DNA of 64,000 nucleotides from an uncultured Mediterranea sp. (GCA_945831575.1 CAMACX010000012.1:1-64000); one strand, 5' to 3'; counted from the stretch's first letter, positions 25,883-34,503 are shown. A program made the numbers and translations. The notes: generated from the sequence alone by a model not told the origin.

Positions 25883-25916
25883 AGAGGGTGGCTTGTGAAA
25901 GTCGCCCTCTTTTTTA
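25883..25916 (+). terminator. Intrinsic terminator before rpsO
   Basis: A stem with arms AGAGGG and CCCTCT extended inward, loop GTGA, followed directly by a run of T. It lies 244 bp after the surface-lipoprotein stop codon; the intervening DNA has three further stem-loops and no gene. Confidence 0.8.
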
Positions 25917-25946
25917 TCTCTTCATTTAACAAAAAAGGAGAAAACT

Positions 25947-25977
25947 TTTGCTGATTCGAAAAATAAGCGTACCTTTG
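25947..25977 (+). promoter_or_regulatory. rpsO promoter
   Basis: TTTG (25947-25950), exactly 19 bp, then TACCTTTG (25970-25977): the ideal Bacteroidetes promoter, 41 bp before the start codon. Confidence 0.8.
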
Positions 25978-26018
25978 CGGCCGATTATCAACTAACATAA
26001 CCAATTAATCAAACAATT

Positions 26019-26288
26019 ATGTATTTAGACGCTGCTAAAAAGCAAGAAATCTTCAGCAAGTACGGAAAGTCTAACACTGACACGGGATCAGTTGAGTCTC
26101 AGGTGGCATTGTTTTCCTACCGTATTGCTCGTCTGACTGAGCACCTCAAGCTCAACAGAAAGGATTATAGTACTGAAAGAGCCCTGACCATGCTGGTAGG
26201 TAAACGCCGTTCGCTCCTCAACTACCTGAAGGACCGCGACATCAACCGTTACCGTGCCCTCGTCAAGGAGCTTGGTCTGCGTAAGTAA
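26019..26288 (+). CDS. rpsO: 30S ribosomal protein S15
   Basis: 89 residues, the universal S15 length. The conserved helix DTGSVESQVALFSYRIARLTEHL and the C-terminal GKRRSLLNYL region are present. S15 binds 16S rRNA early in assembly of the 30S platform. It has its own promoter and a terminator 25 bp downstream, so it is a single-gene unit. Confidence 0.97.
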   Translation: MYLDAAKKQEIFSKYGKSNTDTGSVESQVALFSYRIARLTEHLKLNRKDYSTERALTMLVGKRRSLLNYLKDRDINRYRALVKELGLRK

Positions 26289-26313
26289 TCCGCTTACAGC
26301 ACAACCATCCACA

Positions 26314-26350
26314 CAGAGGCTTCATCCCCGTCCGGGGCATGAAGCCTCTG
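26314..26350 (+). terminator. Stem-loop terminator after rpsO
   Basis: 12-bp arms CAGAGGCTTCAT / ATGAAGCCTCTG around a GC-rich inner stem. No strong T-run. Confidence 0.6.
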
Positions 26351-26535
26351 CTGTATCTATACACAGCATAACGGATAGATACAGCGAATCTTCTTCAGAA
26401 TATTTACGCATTTCGCAGATTACACAGCTCCACAAGCTCATCATCCAGTTCTGCGGTCGGGAAGCCGTCCGCATGGAGGAGGTATAATCGCGGAAGAAAA
26501 AACGCAGAGAAATGATTCTTCGTCACACGCAAAAA

Positions 26536-26681
26536 ATACTTCATACTTCATATTTCGACGCAATAAGCTGACATACAGTATAATAGGGCATGAAGTTAAA
26601 CTTTTGACACTTCATACCATACTTCATGCTGTATCATAGTGATTTTCAACGTGATACAGCAAAAGATGAAGTATGAAGTAT
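26536..26681. repeat. Nested inverted repeat
   Basis: ATACTTCATACTTCAT at 26536-26551 is mirrored exactly by ATGAAGTATGAAGTAT at 26666-26681. Between them GCTGTATCA and TGATACAGC (near 26630 and 26652) form another stem and GCATGAAGT/ACTTCATGC a third. Confidence 0.7.
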
Positions 26682-26700
26682 CATTTTCATTTCTCCGCGC

Positions 26701-26821
26701 TTCTTCATCAATTTAGGTGCTGCATACGAATTTAAATTATTTCATTTCTGCATAATAGGATGCTAAATATTCTGCCCCTACACGTTTATGCTTACGATGC
26801 AGCACCTAAATTCACGAAGAA
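26701..26821. repeat. 25-bp inverted repeat pair enclosing 71 bp
   Basis: AATTTAGGTGCTGCAT (26710-26725) is mirrored exactly at 26797-26812, and the similarity extends outward to TTCTTC / GAAGAA (26701 and 26821) with three mismatches. The interior is AT-rich and non-coding. It may be a small MITE-like element. Confidence 0.65.
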
Positions 26822-26971
26822 CCGTCAGCAGCGAATTTATACCGAAACATCGCGTAGCAGATTCTATTCATGGGCCTTGAACACCTGTTCAAAGCTTTTG
26901 CACAGATGTTCAAAGACTTTGAATAGATGAGTCCTGGCGATGCAGAAGTCATCTTGACCAGCATTCCTGAA

Positions 26972-27045
26972 GAGTTAACTCTTCAGCCGTGAGGGTTTAA
27001 CTCTTCAGGCGTGGGGAGTTAACTGTTCAGACGTGAGCAGTTAAT
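26972..27045. repeat. 22-bp tandem array, three units plus a partial one
   Basis: Units start at 26972, 26994, 27016 and (partial) 27038, exactly 22 bp apart. Each has the form (G)AGTTAACTCTTCAG followed by CCGTGAG or a close variant. No spacers. Confidence 0.8.
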
Positions 27046-27116
27046 GCGCTTTTTACGTTGTGCAAATTACGCAATAATAATTGGAGAGACCAAACCTTCG
27101 GACGATATTATGAGCT

Positions 27117-27213
27117 TCTCAACATCTTCATCATTCAGTTCTGTGCCTGGGAAGCTGTCCGCATAGGGTGTAGATACTTGGTTTACATCAAGGACGTAAG
27201 TAAGGATGGAGAC
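27117..27213 (+). pseudogene. 3' remnant of a second AAA/DUF4143 ATPase gene
   Basis: 27159-27213 matches 28779-28833, the end of the intact ATPase gene, with about four differences in 55 bp (encoded GCRYLVYIKDVSKDGD against GCRYLVYTKDISKDGD). The piece just before it (encoding IIQFCAWEAVR) is not in the intact gene but recurs at 26438-26474 (IIQFCGREAVR). Downstream, 27341-27396 resembles 28916-28972, the DNA after the intact gene. So the region is the tail and flank of a lost paralogue. Confidence 0.7.
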
Positions 27214-27410
27214 AGTGTCTGTTCACAGAACAACTTCAGTTCTTCTTTTCTACCTATTATCATCGCACCTGTTATGACTAAAAATACCCTTGAACGGTGA
27301 GGAAATCTACTTTTTTTGACCACATTTCCTCACCTTTCAGGTACAAAATTACAGCATTCATCCCGATTATGCAAGCAATATGAGTAATAAATTACGCATG
27401 GAGGAGGTAT

Positions 27411-27490
27411 GATTTGGGGATTTCTGCATGATTACTTGCAAAAGATTTGGGGATTTCTTCAGAATTTTCTGCAAAAGATTTGGGGATTTC
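27411..27490 (+). repeat. 33-bp tandem array leading into the ATPase promoter
   Basis: GATTTGGGGATTTC starts at 27411, 27444 and 27477, exactly 33 bp apart, with related filler (ending TGCAAAA) between copies 1-2 and 2-3. The third copy supplies the TTTG of the promoter below. Confidence 0.8.
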
Positions 27491-27510
27491 AGCATTATTC
27501 AATAGATTTG
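27479..27510 (+). promoter_or_regulatory. Promoter of the ATPase gene overlapping the third repeat
   Basis: TTTG (27479-27482), 20 bp, TAGATTTG (27503-27510), 30 bp before the start codon. Because the TTTG is part of a repeated unit, a protein binding the array could control this promoter. Confidence 0.7.
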
Positions 27511-27540
27511 CAGCATAAATGGATGATATAGAGGCTTATT

Positions 27541-28872
27541 ATGGTATTTAAAAGGAAAATATACAGCAGAATGCTCCAATGGAAGAGTGAACAGGCTGGT
27601 GCAACGGCTCTTTTGGTTAAGGGGGCACGTCGTGTGGGCAAATCGACCATCGTCGAAGAGTTTGCTAGAAACGAATACGACTCCTATATCCTCGTTGACT
27701 TCGCTAACATCAGCAAAGAGGTGAACAGTTGGTTTGAAGACCTCACCGACTTGGACTATTTCTTCCTGCGCTTGCAGCAGTTGTACCGCGTCGTACTCCA
27801 CGAACGCAGGTCGGTCATAATATTCGATGAAGTGCAGCTTCAGCCGTTGGCACGTCAGGCCATCAAGTACCTGGTCAAGGATGGGCGCTATGATTACATA
27901 GAGACCGGTTCATTGCTCACGCTGAAGAAGAATGTCAAGGACATCGTCATTCCAAGTGAGGAGACCCGGATTACGCTCTATCCCATGGACTATGAAGAGT
28001 TCCGCTGGGCATTGGGTGATGAGTGTACGCTGCAATTGGCCAAAGGGAACTTGGATAGGATGCTTCCTTTTGGTGAGGCTGTCCATCGTCGCATGATGCG
28101 TGACTTTCGGCTCTATATATTGGTGGGCGGGATGCCTCAAGCCGTTGACACCTACTTGAGAAAGAAGAACCTCTCAGAGGTAGATGCCGTCAAGCGCAAC
28201 ATCATTGACCTCTATGAAGACGACTTCCGTAAGATAGACCCGAGTGGTCGTGCTTCAAAGATGTTCGCTTCCATTCCCTCCTTGCTGGCAGCCAACGCCC
28301 TGCGCTACAATGCTTCAGCCGTAGTAGAGAATACGCGCAGAGAGCAACTTGAGTCGGTGCTGGCCGACATGCAGGACTCCATGACGGTTAATATGGCTTA
28401 CCATGCCAACGACCCTCAGGTAGGTTTGAACCTGCACATCAATCTTACGCGGTTTAAGATGTATATGGCAGACACGGGATTGTTTGTCACGCAGGCTTTC
28501 AAGGACAAGGACTATACCGAAAACATCATTTACCAGAAGTTGCTGAGCGATAAGCTGTCTGCAGACATGGGCTATGTCTATGAGAATGTGGTGGCACAGA
28601 TGCTGAAAGCATCGGGCAACGAGTTATTCTACTATACGTTTCCCAGCGAGACGAGTAATCATAGCTACGAGATAGACTTCTTGCTGTCTCGTCAGCAGAA
28701 GATATGTCCTATAGAGGTGAAATCATCAAGTTATAAACGTCACGTCTCTCTCGACATGTTTTCAGCGAAGTATTCTGCCCGCATAGGGTGTAGATACTTG
28801 GTTTATACCAAGGACATAAGTAAGGATGGCGACCTGAAGTGTCTGCCTGTCTATCTGGTGCCCTTCTTGTAG
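27541..28872 (+). CDS. AAA ATPase with C-terminal DUF4143 nuclease-like domain
   Basis: 443 residues. Walker A GARRVGKST (about 29-37), Walker B VIIFDEVQ near residue 95, a sensor-like ETGSLLT, then the DUF4143 region ending in a restriction-endonuclease-like motif YEIDFLLSRQQKICPIEVKSS with the D...ExK pattern. These ATPases are widespread in several copies per Bacteroidetes genome; their function is unknown and roles in defence or mobile-element biology have been suggested. The gene stands alone with its own promoter and a remnant of a paralogue upstream, so the family seems to expand and decay locally. Confidence 0.85.
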   Translation: MVFKRKIYSRMLQWKSEQAGATALLVKGARRVGKSTIVEEFARNEYDSYILVDFANISKEVNSWFEDLTDLDYFFLRLQQLYRVVLHERRSVIIFDEVQLQPLARQAIKYLVKDGRYDYIETGSLLTLKKNVKDIVIPSEETRITLYPMDYEEFRWALGDECTLQLAKGNLDRMLPFGEAVHRRMMRDFRLYILVGGMPQAVDTYLRKKNLSEVDAVKRNIIDLYEDDFRKIDPSGRASKMFASIPSLLAANALRYNASAVVENTRREQLESVLADMQDSMTVNMAYHANDPQVGLNLHINLTRFKMYMADTGLFVTQAFKDKDYTENIIYQKLLSDKLSADMGYVYENVVAQMLKASGNELFYYTFPSETSNHSYEIDFLLSRQQKICPIEVKSSSYKRHVSLDMFSAKYSARIGCRYLVYTKDISKDGDLKCLPVYLVPFL

Positions 28873-29013
28873 CTTATTGCACCCTCGGCTCGGATTGCTG
28901 CGCTCTCAGTGGCTGGCACAAAAGTAGGGTATTCGTCCTGATTATGCAAGTTTTTTAGGAATAAATTATTGCCCTCCTTAGGGACTTTATTTTATTAAGT
29001 CGGGGCAAATGCC

Positions 29014-29021
29014 TATCTTTG
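29014..29021 (+). promoter_or_regulatory. -7 box TATCTTTG for tex
   Basis: Exact TAnnTTTG match 60 bp upstream of the tex start; TTTA at 28991 stands about where TTTG is expected. Confidence 0.6.
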
Positions 29022-29080
29022 CGGCCCTCATGGAATGTATTGTCATCGTATCATAGAATATAATAGAAATATTAAGCATC

Positions 29081-31210
29081 ATGGATATCCTTATATCACT
29101 CATTGCCCGCGAGGTGGGTGTCAGCCCGACGCAGGTCAACCATACGCTGGAGCTGCTCCATGGCGGCTCTACCGTGCCCTTCATCAGCCGCTACCGCAAG
29201 GAGGCGACGGGAGGGCTTGACGAAGTACAGATAGAAGCCATCCAGTCGCACTACCAGCGGCTCACGGAGCTGGTCAAGCGCAGGGAGTTCGTCCTGCAGA
29301 CCATTGAGGAACAGGGGAAACTCACACCTGAGCTCAAGAAGCGCATCTCCGAGACTTGGGATGCCGCGGTGCTCGAAGACCTCTACCTGCCCTACAAGCC
29401 GAAGCGGAAGACCCGTGCGGAGCTGGCCCGTCAGCGCGGTCTGGAGCCTCTCGCTACCCTGCTGATGGCGCAACGTGAGCCTGACCCTGAGCGGGCTGCC
29501 GCTCGCTATATCAAAGGGGAGGTGAAGGATGCTGAGGAGGCGCTGAAGGGGGCACGCGACATCATTGCCGAGCAGGTGAGCGAGAATGAGCAGACCCGTC
29601 AGCAGGTGCGCAATGCCTTTGCCCGACAGGCTGTGCTTTCGGCCAAGGTGGTGAAAGGCAAGGAGGCCGAGGCGGCCAACTACCGTGACTACTTTGACTG
29701 CAGCGAGCCGCTGAAGCGCTGCTCGTCGCATCGTCTGCTGGCCATGCGCCGTGGGGAGGCTGAGGGGTTGCTCCGCGTGAGCATAGCCCCTGATGAGACC
29801 CGCTGCATCGAGCAGTTGGAGCGCCACTACGTCAGGGGCCGCGGCGAGAGTAGCCGTCAGGTGCAGGAGGCTGTGGAGGATGCCTACAAGCGGCTGCTGA
29901 GGCCCTCGATGGAGAATGAGTTTGCCGCGCTGAGCAAGCAGCAGGCCGATGCGGAGGCCATCCGCCTCTTTGCGCAGAATCTCAGGCAGCTGCTGCTGGC
30001 ACCGCCCCTGGGGCAGCTGCGGGTGATGGGCATCGACCCGGGATTCCGCACGGGCTGCAAGGTGGTCTGCCTCGACGCGCAGGGCAACCTGCTGCACAAC
30101 GAGAATGTCTATCCCCATCCGCCCGTCAGCAAGGGCAAGGAGGCGGCGGCCCGGCTGATGCAGCTGATCGAGTCGTACCGCATCGAGGCCATCGCCATAG
30201 GCAACGGCACGGCAGGGCGCGAGACGGAGGAGTTCATCAAGCGGCTCACCTTCCACCGCGATGTGCGTGTCTTCGTGGTGAACGAGCAGGGGGCCTCCAT
30301 CTACTCCGCCTCGCCCCTGGCCCGCAAGGAGTTTCCCGACTATGACGTGACGGTGCGTGGGGCGGTCTCCATCGCCCGGCGGCTGATGGACCCGCTGGCC
30401 GAACTGGTGAAGATTGACCCGAAGAGCATCGGGGTAGGGCAGTACCAGCACGATGTGGACCAGGCGCAGCTGAAGCAGGCGCTCGACTCCACGGTGGAGA
30501 GCTGCGTCAACCTGGTCGGGGTCAATCTCAATACGGCGAGCAGCCACCTCCTGGCCTATGTGTCGGGACTCGGCCCTGCGCTGGCGCAGAACATCGTGGA
30601 TTACCGTGCCGAGCATGGTCCCTTTGCCTCGCGGCAGGAGCTGCTGCGGGTGCCCCGCATGGGGGCCAAGACCTTCGAGCAGTGTGCCGGCTTCCTCCGC
30701 ATCGCGCAGGGCAAGCATCCCCTCGACAACACGGCCGTCCACCCCGAGCGCTATGGCCTGGTGGAGCAGATGGCCCGCGACCTGGGGTGTACCATCCCGC
30801 AGCTCATCGCCGACCCGACCCTGCGGAGGCGCATCGACCTGAGCCGCTACTGTTCGGCCACGGTGGGCATGCCCACGCTGAGCGACATCATGCAGGAGCT
30901 GGAGAAGCCCGGCCGCGACCCTCGTGGCGGCGTGAGCGACTTTGCCTTCGACAGCCAGGTGCGTACCCTCGACGACCTGCGCGAGGGGATGGAGCTCCCC
31001 GGCATCGTCAACAACATCACCGACTTTGGGGCCTTTGTCGATATCGGCATCAAGGAGAGCGGCCTCGTCCACCTCTCGCAGTTGGCCGACCGCTACATCA
31101 AGCACCCCTCTGAGGTGGTCACTATCCACCAGCAGGTGCGTGTCCGCGTGGTGGGCATCGACCACGAGCGCAAGCGCATCGCCCTCTCCATGAAGGGGTT
31201 AGGACAATGA
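29081..31210 (+). CDS. tex: Tex-family RNA-binding transcription accessory protein
   Basis: 709 residues. N-terminal Tex domain (VPFISRYRKEATGGLDEVQ), YqgF/RNase H-like domain (VMGIDPGFRTGCKVV), helix-hairpin-helix region (LNTASSHLLAYVSGLGPALAQNIV is its core), and a C-terminal S1 domain at about 640-707 (GIVNNITDFGAFVDIGI). Tex binds nucleic acid and is related to eukaryotic Spt6; its precise role in bacteria is not settled. Single gene with its own promoter; the start at 29081 gives the canonical MDILISLIAREVGVS opening. Confidence 0.95.
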   Translation: MDILISLIAREVGVSPTQVNHTLELLHGGSTVPFISRYRKEATGGLDEVQIEAIQSHYQRLTELVKRREFVLQTIEEQGKLTPELKKRISETWDAAVLEDLYLPYKPKRKTRAELARQRGLEPLATLLMAQREPDPERAAARYIKGEVKDAEEALKGARDIIAEQVSENEQTRQQVRNAFARQAVLSAKVVKGKEAEAANYRDYFDCSEPLKRCSSHRLLAMRRGEAEGLLRVSIAPDETRCIEQLERHYVRGRGESSRQVQEAVEDAYKRLLRPSMENEFAALSKQQADAEAIRLFAQNLRQLLLAPPLGQLRVMGIDPGFRTGCKVVCLDAQGNLLHNENVYPHPPVSKGKEAAARLMQLIESYRIEAIAIGNGTAGRETEEFIKRLTFHRDVRVFVVNEQGASIYSASPLARKEFPDYDVTVRGAVSIARRLMDPLAELVKIDPKSIGVGQYQHDVDQAQLKQALDSTVESCVNLVGVNLNTASSHLLAYVSGLGPALAQNIVDYRAEHGPFASRQELLRVPRMGAKTFEQCAGFLRIAQGKHPLDNTAVHPERYGLVEQMARDLGCTIPQLIADPTLRRRIDLSRYCSATVGMPTLSDIMQELEKPGRDPRGGVSDFAFDSQVRTLDDLREGMELPGIVNNITDFGAFVDIGIKESGLVHLSQLADRYIKHPSEVVTIHQQVRVRVVGIDHERKRIALSMKGLGQ

Positions 31211-31288
31211 AGGGTAAAATAAACCATCCTCCCTTGAAGCGCTCATGAGGGGGCTAGGTGAGGGGAAATGCGAATCTTCGGGATTCCC

Positions 31289-31320
31289 TTTGGATTATTC
31301 GAAGAAAACGCTTACTTTTG
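31289..31320 (+). promoter_or_regulatory. Promoter of the ABC exporter gene
   Basis: TTTG (31289-31292), 20 bp, TACTTTTG (31313-31320). The predicted start site near 31327 rules out the longer frame beginning at 31258 and supports the ATG at 31366. Confidence 0.75.
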
Positions 31321-31365
31321 CTGCCTGAAAACGATTTGTCAATCAGAAATTTTGCAACTCTAACA

Positions 31366-33207
31366 ATGAAGGAATTCTGGCAACTGATGCGCCGCTTCGT
31401 GGCGCCTTACAAGAAATACATCGGATGGGCCGTGGTACTCAATGTGCTCTCGGCGGTGTTTAACGTCTTCTCGTTCACCCTCCTCATACCCATCCTCAAC
31501 ATCCTCTTCAAGACCAGCGAGGGGGACCAGGTGTATCAGTTTATGGAGTGGGGGAGCGCAGGCATCAAGGAGGTGGCGGTCAACAACTTCTACTACGGCG
31601 TGACCTGCCTCATAGCCAGCTACGGACCGGTCACCACGCTGCTCTTCCTCGGACTCTTCCTGGGGGGCATGACGCTGCTCAAGACCTCCTGCTACTTCGG
31701 CTCGTCGGCCGTGATGATCCCGCTGCGCACGGGCGTGGTGCGCGACATCCGCGTGATGGTCTATAACAAGGTGCTCAGCCTCCCCATGGGTTTCTTCAGC
31801 GAGGAGCGCAAGGGCGACATCATCGCCCGCATGAGCGGCGATGTGACGGAGATAGAGACCTCGGTCACCTCCTCGCTCGACATGTTGCTCAAGAACCCCA
31901 TCCTCATCATCCTCTACTTCGGCACGCTCATCGTGACGAGCTGGCAGCTCACCCTCTTCACCCTCCTCGTGCTGCCCGGCATGGGCTGGGTGATGGGCAC
32001 CGTGGGCAAGAAGCTGAAGCGCAAGTCGCTCGATGCGCAAAACAAGTGGAGCGACACCATGGCGCAGCTCGATGAGACGCTGGGCGGACTGCGCATCATC
32101 AAGGCCTTCATTGCAGAGGAGAAGATGGCCCGGCGCTTCGCGCAGTGCAGCGATGACTTCCGCCGCGCCACCAACCGCGTGGCGATGCGGCAGGCCCTGG
32201 CTCATCCGATGAGCGAATTTCTGGGCACGCTGCTCATCGTGCTGGTGCTCTGGTTTGGCGGCTACATCATCCTCGGGGCCCACAGCTCCTCCATCAACGC
32301 CTCCACCTTCATCTTCTACATGGTCATCCTCTACAGCATGATCAATCCGCTCAAGGACTTCTCCAAGGCGGGCTACAACATCCCCAAGGGACTCGCCTCG
32401 ATGGAGCGCATCGACAAGATACTCAAGGCCGACAACCCCATCAAGGAGCCTACCGCCCCCAAGCCCCTCACGGCCCTGAAGGAGCGCATCGACTTCCGCG
32501 ACATCAGCTTCAGCTACGACGGCCGCCGCGAGGTGCTCAAGCACATCGACCTCACCGTGGAGCAGGGCAAGACCATCGCCCTGGTGGGGCAGAGCGGCTC
32601 GGGCAAGAGCACGCTGGTGGATCTGCTGCCCCGCTACCACGACGTGCAGCAGGGCTCCATCACCATAGACGGCACCGACATCCGCCAGGTGAAGCTGCAT
32701 GACCTGCGCGCCCTGATAGGCAACGTCAACCAGGAGGCCATCCTCTTCAACGACAGCTTCTTCAACAACATCGCCTTCGGCGTGGAGGGGGCCACGATGG
32801 AGCAGGTGGTGGAGGCGGCCAAGATAGCCAACGCCCACGACTTCATCATGGAGACCGAGCAGGGCTACCACACCAACATCGGCGACCGGGGCGGTAAGCT
32901 CTCGGGTGGCCAGCGCCAACGCATCAGCATAGCCCGTGCCATCCTCAAGAACCCGCCCATCCTGATACTCGACGAGGCCACTTCGGCCCTCGACACGGAG
33001 AGCGAGCGCCTGGTGCAGGAGGCCCTGGAGCGCCTCATGAAGACCCGCACCACCATCGCCATCGCCCACCGCCTCTCCACCATCCGCAATGCCGACGAGA
33101 TCTGCGTCCTCTACGAGGGCGAGATTGTGGAGCGAGGCCGCCACGAGGAGCTTCTGGCCAGGAATGGCTACTACAAGCGCCTCTACGACATGCAGTCGCT
33201 GGGCTGA
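31366..33207 (+). CDS. MsbA-like ABC exporter (membrane domain fused to ATPase)
   Basis: 613 residues from the ATG at 31366. An ABC_membrane domain with about six membrane segments (about 15-340) is followed by an ABC ATPase domain with Walker A GQSGSGKST, signature LSGGQRQR and Walker B ILILDEAT, then the H-loop IAHRLST. This half-transporter homodimerises. The family exports lipids, lipid A precursors, peptides or drugs; the MsbA-type lipid flippase is the likeliest role in a Gram-negative, but the substrate cannot be read from the sequence. A strong terminator follows. Confidence 0.88.
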   Translation: MKEFWQLMRRFVAPYKKYIGWAVVLNVLSAVFNVFSFTLLIPILNILFKTSEGDQVYQFMEWGSAGIKEVAVNNFYYGVTCLIASYGPVTTLLFLGLFLGGMTLLKTSCYFGSSAVMIPLRTGVVRDIRVMVYNKVLSLPMGFFSEERKGDIIARMSGDVTEIETSVTSSLDMLLKNPILIILYFGTLIVTSWQLTLFTLLVLPGMGWVMGTVGKKLKRKSLDAQNKWSDTMAQLDETLGGLRIIKAFIAEEKMARRFAQCSDDFRRATNRVAMRQALAHPMSEFLGTLLIVLVLWFGGYIILGAHSSSINASTFIFYMVILYSMINPLKDFSKAGYNIPKGLASMERIDKILKADNPIKEPTAPKPLTALKERIDFRDISFSYDGRREVLKHIDLTVEQGKTIALVGQSGSGKSTLVDLLPRYHDVQQGSITIDGTDIRQVKLHDLRALIGNVNQEAILFNDSFFNNIAFGVEGATMEQVVEAAKIANAHDFIMETEQGYHTNIGDRGGKLSGGQRQRISIARAILKNPPILILDEATSALDTESERLVQEALERLMKTRTTIAIAHRLSTIRNADEICVLYEGEIVERGRHEELLARNGYYKRLYDMQSLG

Positions 33208-33257
33208 TGCCTGCTGCATGATGTCAACCAGTAGCTATTTGTCTAAACTTATTACTT

Positions 33258-33296
33258 CTAGCGCACTCCTTCCAGGGCTGCGCTAGCCTTTTTTTT
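33258..33296 (+). terminator. Intrinsic terminator after the ABC exporter
   Basis: Arms CTAGCGCA / TGCGCTAG followed by a run of nine T. Confidence 0.88.
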
Positions 33297-33361
33297 GCGC
33301 TGTGCCGTCAAGGTTATCCCTCTACCGTAACGCTAAAGTGAGGTTAATCTTTCTAGGGGGT

Positions 33362-33454
33362 GAACTCGATTTGAACTCGATTTGAACTCGATTTGAAGTC
33401 GATTTGAACTCGATGAAAAATTAGAGATTCATCGACTTCAAATCGAGTTCAAAT
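33362..33454. repeat. 11-bp tandem array facing an inverted copy
   Basis: GAACTCGATTT starts at 33362, 33373 and 33384, with variants at 33395 (GAAGTCGATTT) and 33406, a strict 11-bp period. 33430-33454 is the reverse complement of part of the array, including the variant unit, so the whole can fold into a long hairpin. The rest of the gap 33208-33590 shows only the terminator and AT-rich DNA. Confidence 0.8.
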
Positions 33455-33590
33455 GGGCTTCACTACGGAGGAAGAGTAGAGTCACTATAGAGTTGCTTTA
33501 GAGGTGTGGTAGCGTTGATTTTAGTTGTGATATGTCAATATATTTGATTTATTTACGTCCGTCATGTGTGTGCTGTAATCCTCTTGTAGC

Positions 33591-34475
33591 TTATGCCTTG
33601 AGGCGCTGGCGGTAGGCCTTGGGGCTGAGTCCCATGATGTGGGAGAAGAGGCGCGAGAAGTAGTAGGGGTCGTCGATGCCCAGCTTCAGGCTGATCTGGT
33701 TGAGCCTGAGGGAGGTGTTGTCGAGCAGGTCGCACGCCTTGCGTATCCTCATCAAGTTGAAGTAGTTGAGCGGGCTGTGGCCGGTGCGCTCCTTGAAGAG
33801 GGCGGACAGGCGTGAGGCCGAGTAGCCCGAGTAGGCGGTGAGCTCCTGCATGGTGAGGTGCCGCTCCAGATTCTCCTCGAAGTAGTGGATGACGAGCCGC
33901 ACGATGTCACTCTGCTGCCCGCTGGAGGGGTCGGCCTCGCGGTACTGCTGCAGGTAGCGCAGCGAGGCCAGGTAGTGGCAGAAGGTGGCCATGGCATAGC
34001 GGATGTTTTCGATAGCAAACGAGGAGTGGAGTGTGTTGAAGATCTCCTCAAACAGGTTGATGCGGGCGTTGATGCGTGAGGCCATGCTGGGGGTGACATC
34101 CTGTGGCGTGATGCAGCCAGCGGCATAGTGCTTGGCCAGTGTCCCGCAGAAGTGGATCCAGTAGATGGTCCAGGGTTCCGTCTCATCGGCGGCATAGGTG
34201 TGGGGAATGCCCTCGGGCAGGATGAAGTACTGATAGGCCGACACGCTGTAGTGCTTGCCGTTGAGCTCATACCATCCCTTGCCATCCACACAGTAGATGA
34301 AGACGTTCTGGTCTATCGCCCGGGTGCGGCTGCGGTAGTGGTGGTACGCCTTGGGGTAGTAGCCGATGTCGGTGATGTAGATGGAGGAGGCCAGCGGGTC
34401 CTCCCGCATCATACGGATGATAGCCTGCGGCAAAACGATGGATTGCTCGCCTTTAAATCCTTCTTTTATCTTCAT
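33591..34475 (-). CDS. AraC family regulator with cupin-type sensing domain
   Basis: 294 residues. The N-terminal part (about 1-180) resembles the AraC ligand-binding cupin (DGKGWYELNGKHYSVSAYQY; ILPEGIPHTYAADETEPW). The C-terminal HTH pair covers about 195-292 (MQELTAYSGYSASRLSALFKE; ISLKLGIDDPYYFSRLFSHI), ending in the typical GLSPKAYRQRL. A cytoplasmic one-component regulator responding to a small sugar is the expected role. It is divergent from the sugar porter gene, which suggests that it controls the 34.6-50.2 kb locus. Confidence 0.88.
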   Translation of the reverse strand: MKIKEGFKGEQSIVLPQAIIRMMREDPLASSIYITDIGYYPKAYHHYRSRTRAIDQNVFIYCVDGKGWYELNGKHYSVSAYQYFILPEGIPHTYAADETEPWTIYWIHFCGTLAKHYAAGCITPQDVTPSMASRINARINLFEEIFNTLHSSFAIENIRYAMATFCHYLASLRYLQQYREADPSSGQQSDIVRLVIHYFEENLERHLTMQELTAYSGYSASRLSALFKERTGHSPLNYFNLMRIRKACDLLDNTSLRLNQISLKLGIDDPYYFSRLFSHIMGLSPKAYRQRLKA

Positions 34476-34503
34476 GGCTCTTCATATATAAGGAATACGG
34501 GTG

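Larger units (their letters stand above)
26289..27540. other. 1.25-kb gene-free stretch of repeats and gene remnants
   Basis: Contains no intact gene. It holds the rpsO terminator, two large inverted repeats (26536-26681 and 26701-26821), a 22-bp tandem array (26972-27045), two related remnants (around 26427-26488 and 27117-27213) and a 33-bp tandem array at 27411-27490 that runs into the promoter of the ATPase gene. Two GTTCAAAG motifs 21 bp apart (26887, 26908) look like a further decayed tandem repeat. Confidence 0.7.

Noticed and set aside
26254-26487. Small plus-strand frame after rpsO
   Set aside because: It runs through the rpsO end, a terminator hairpin and a gene remnant; no start signal of its own.
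29096-31165. 689-codon open frame antisense to tex
   Set aside because: Mirror of tex; composition like other shadows.
31360-33219. 619-codon open frame antisense to the ABC exporter
   Set aside because: Low-complexity His/Glu/Ala/Val composition typical of the complement of a GC-rich gene; the exporter on the other strand has all family motifs and a promoter.
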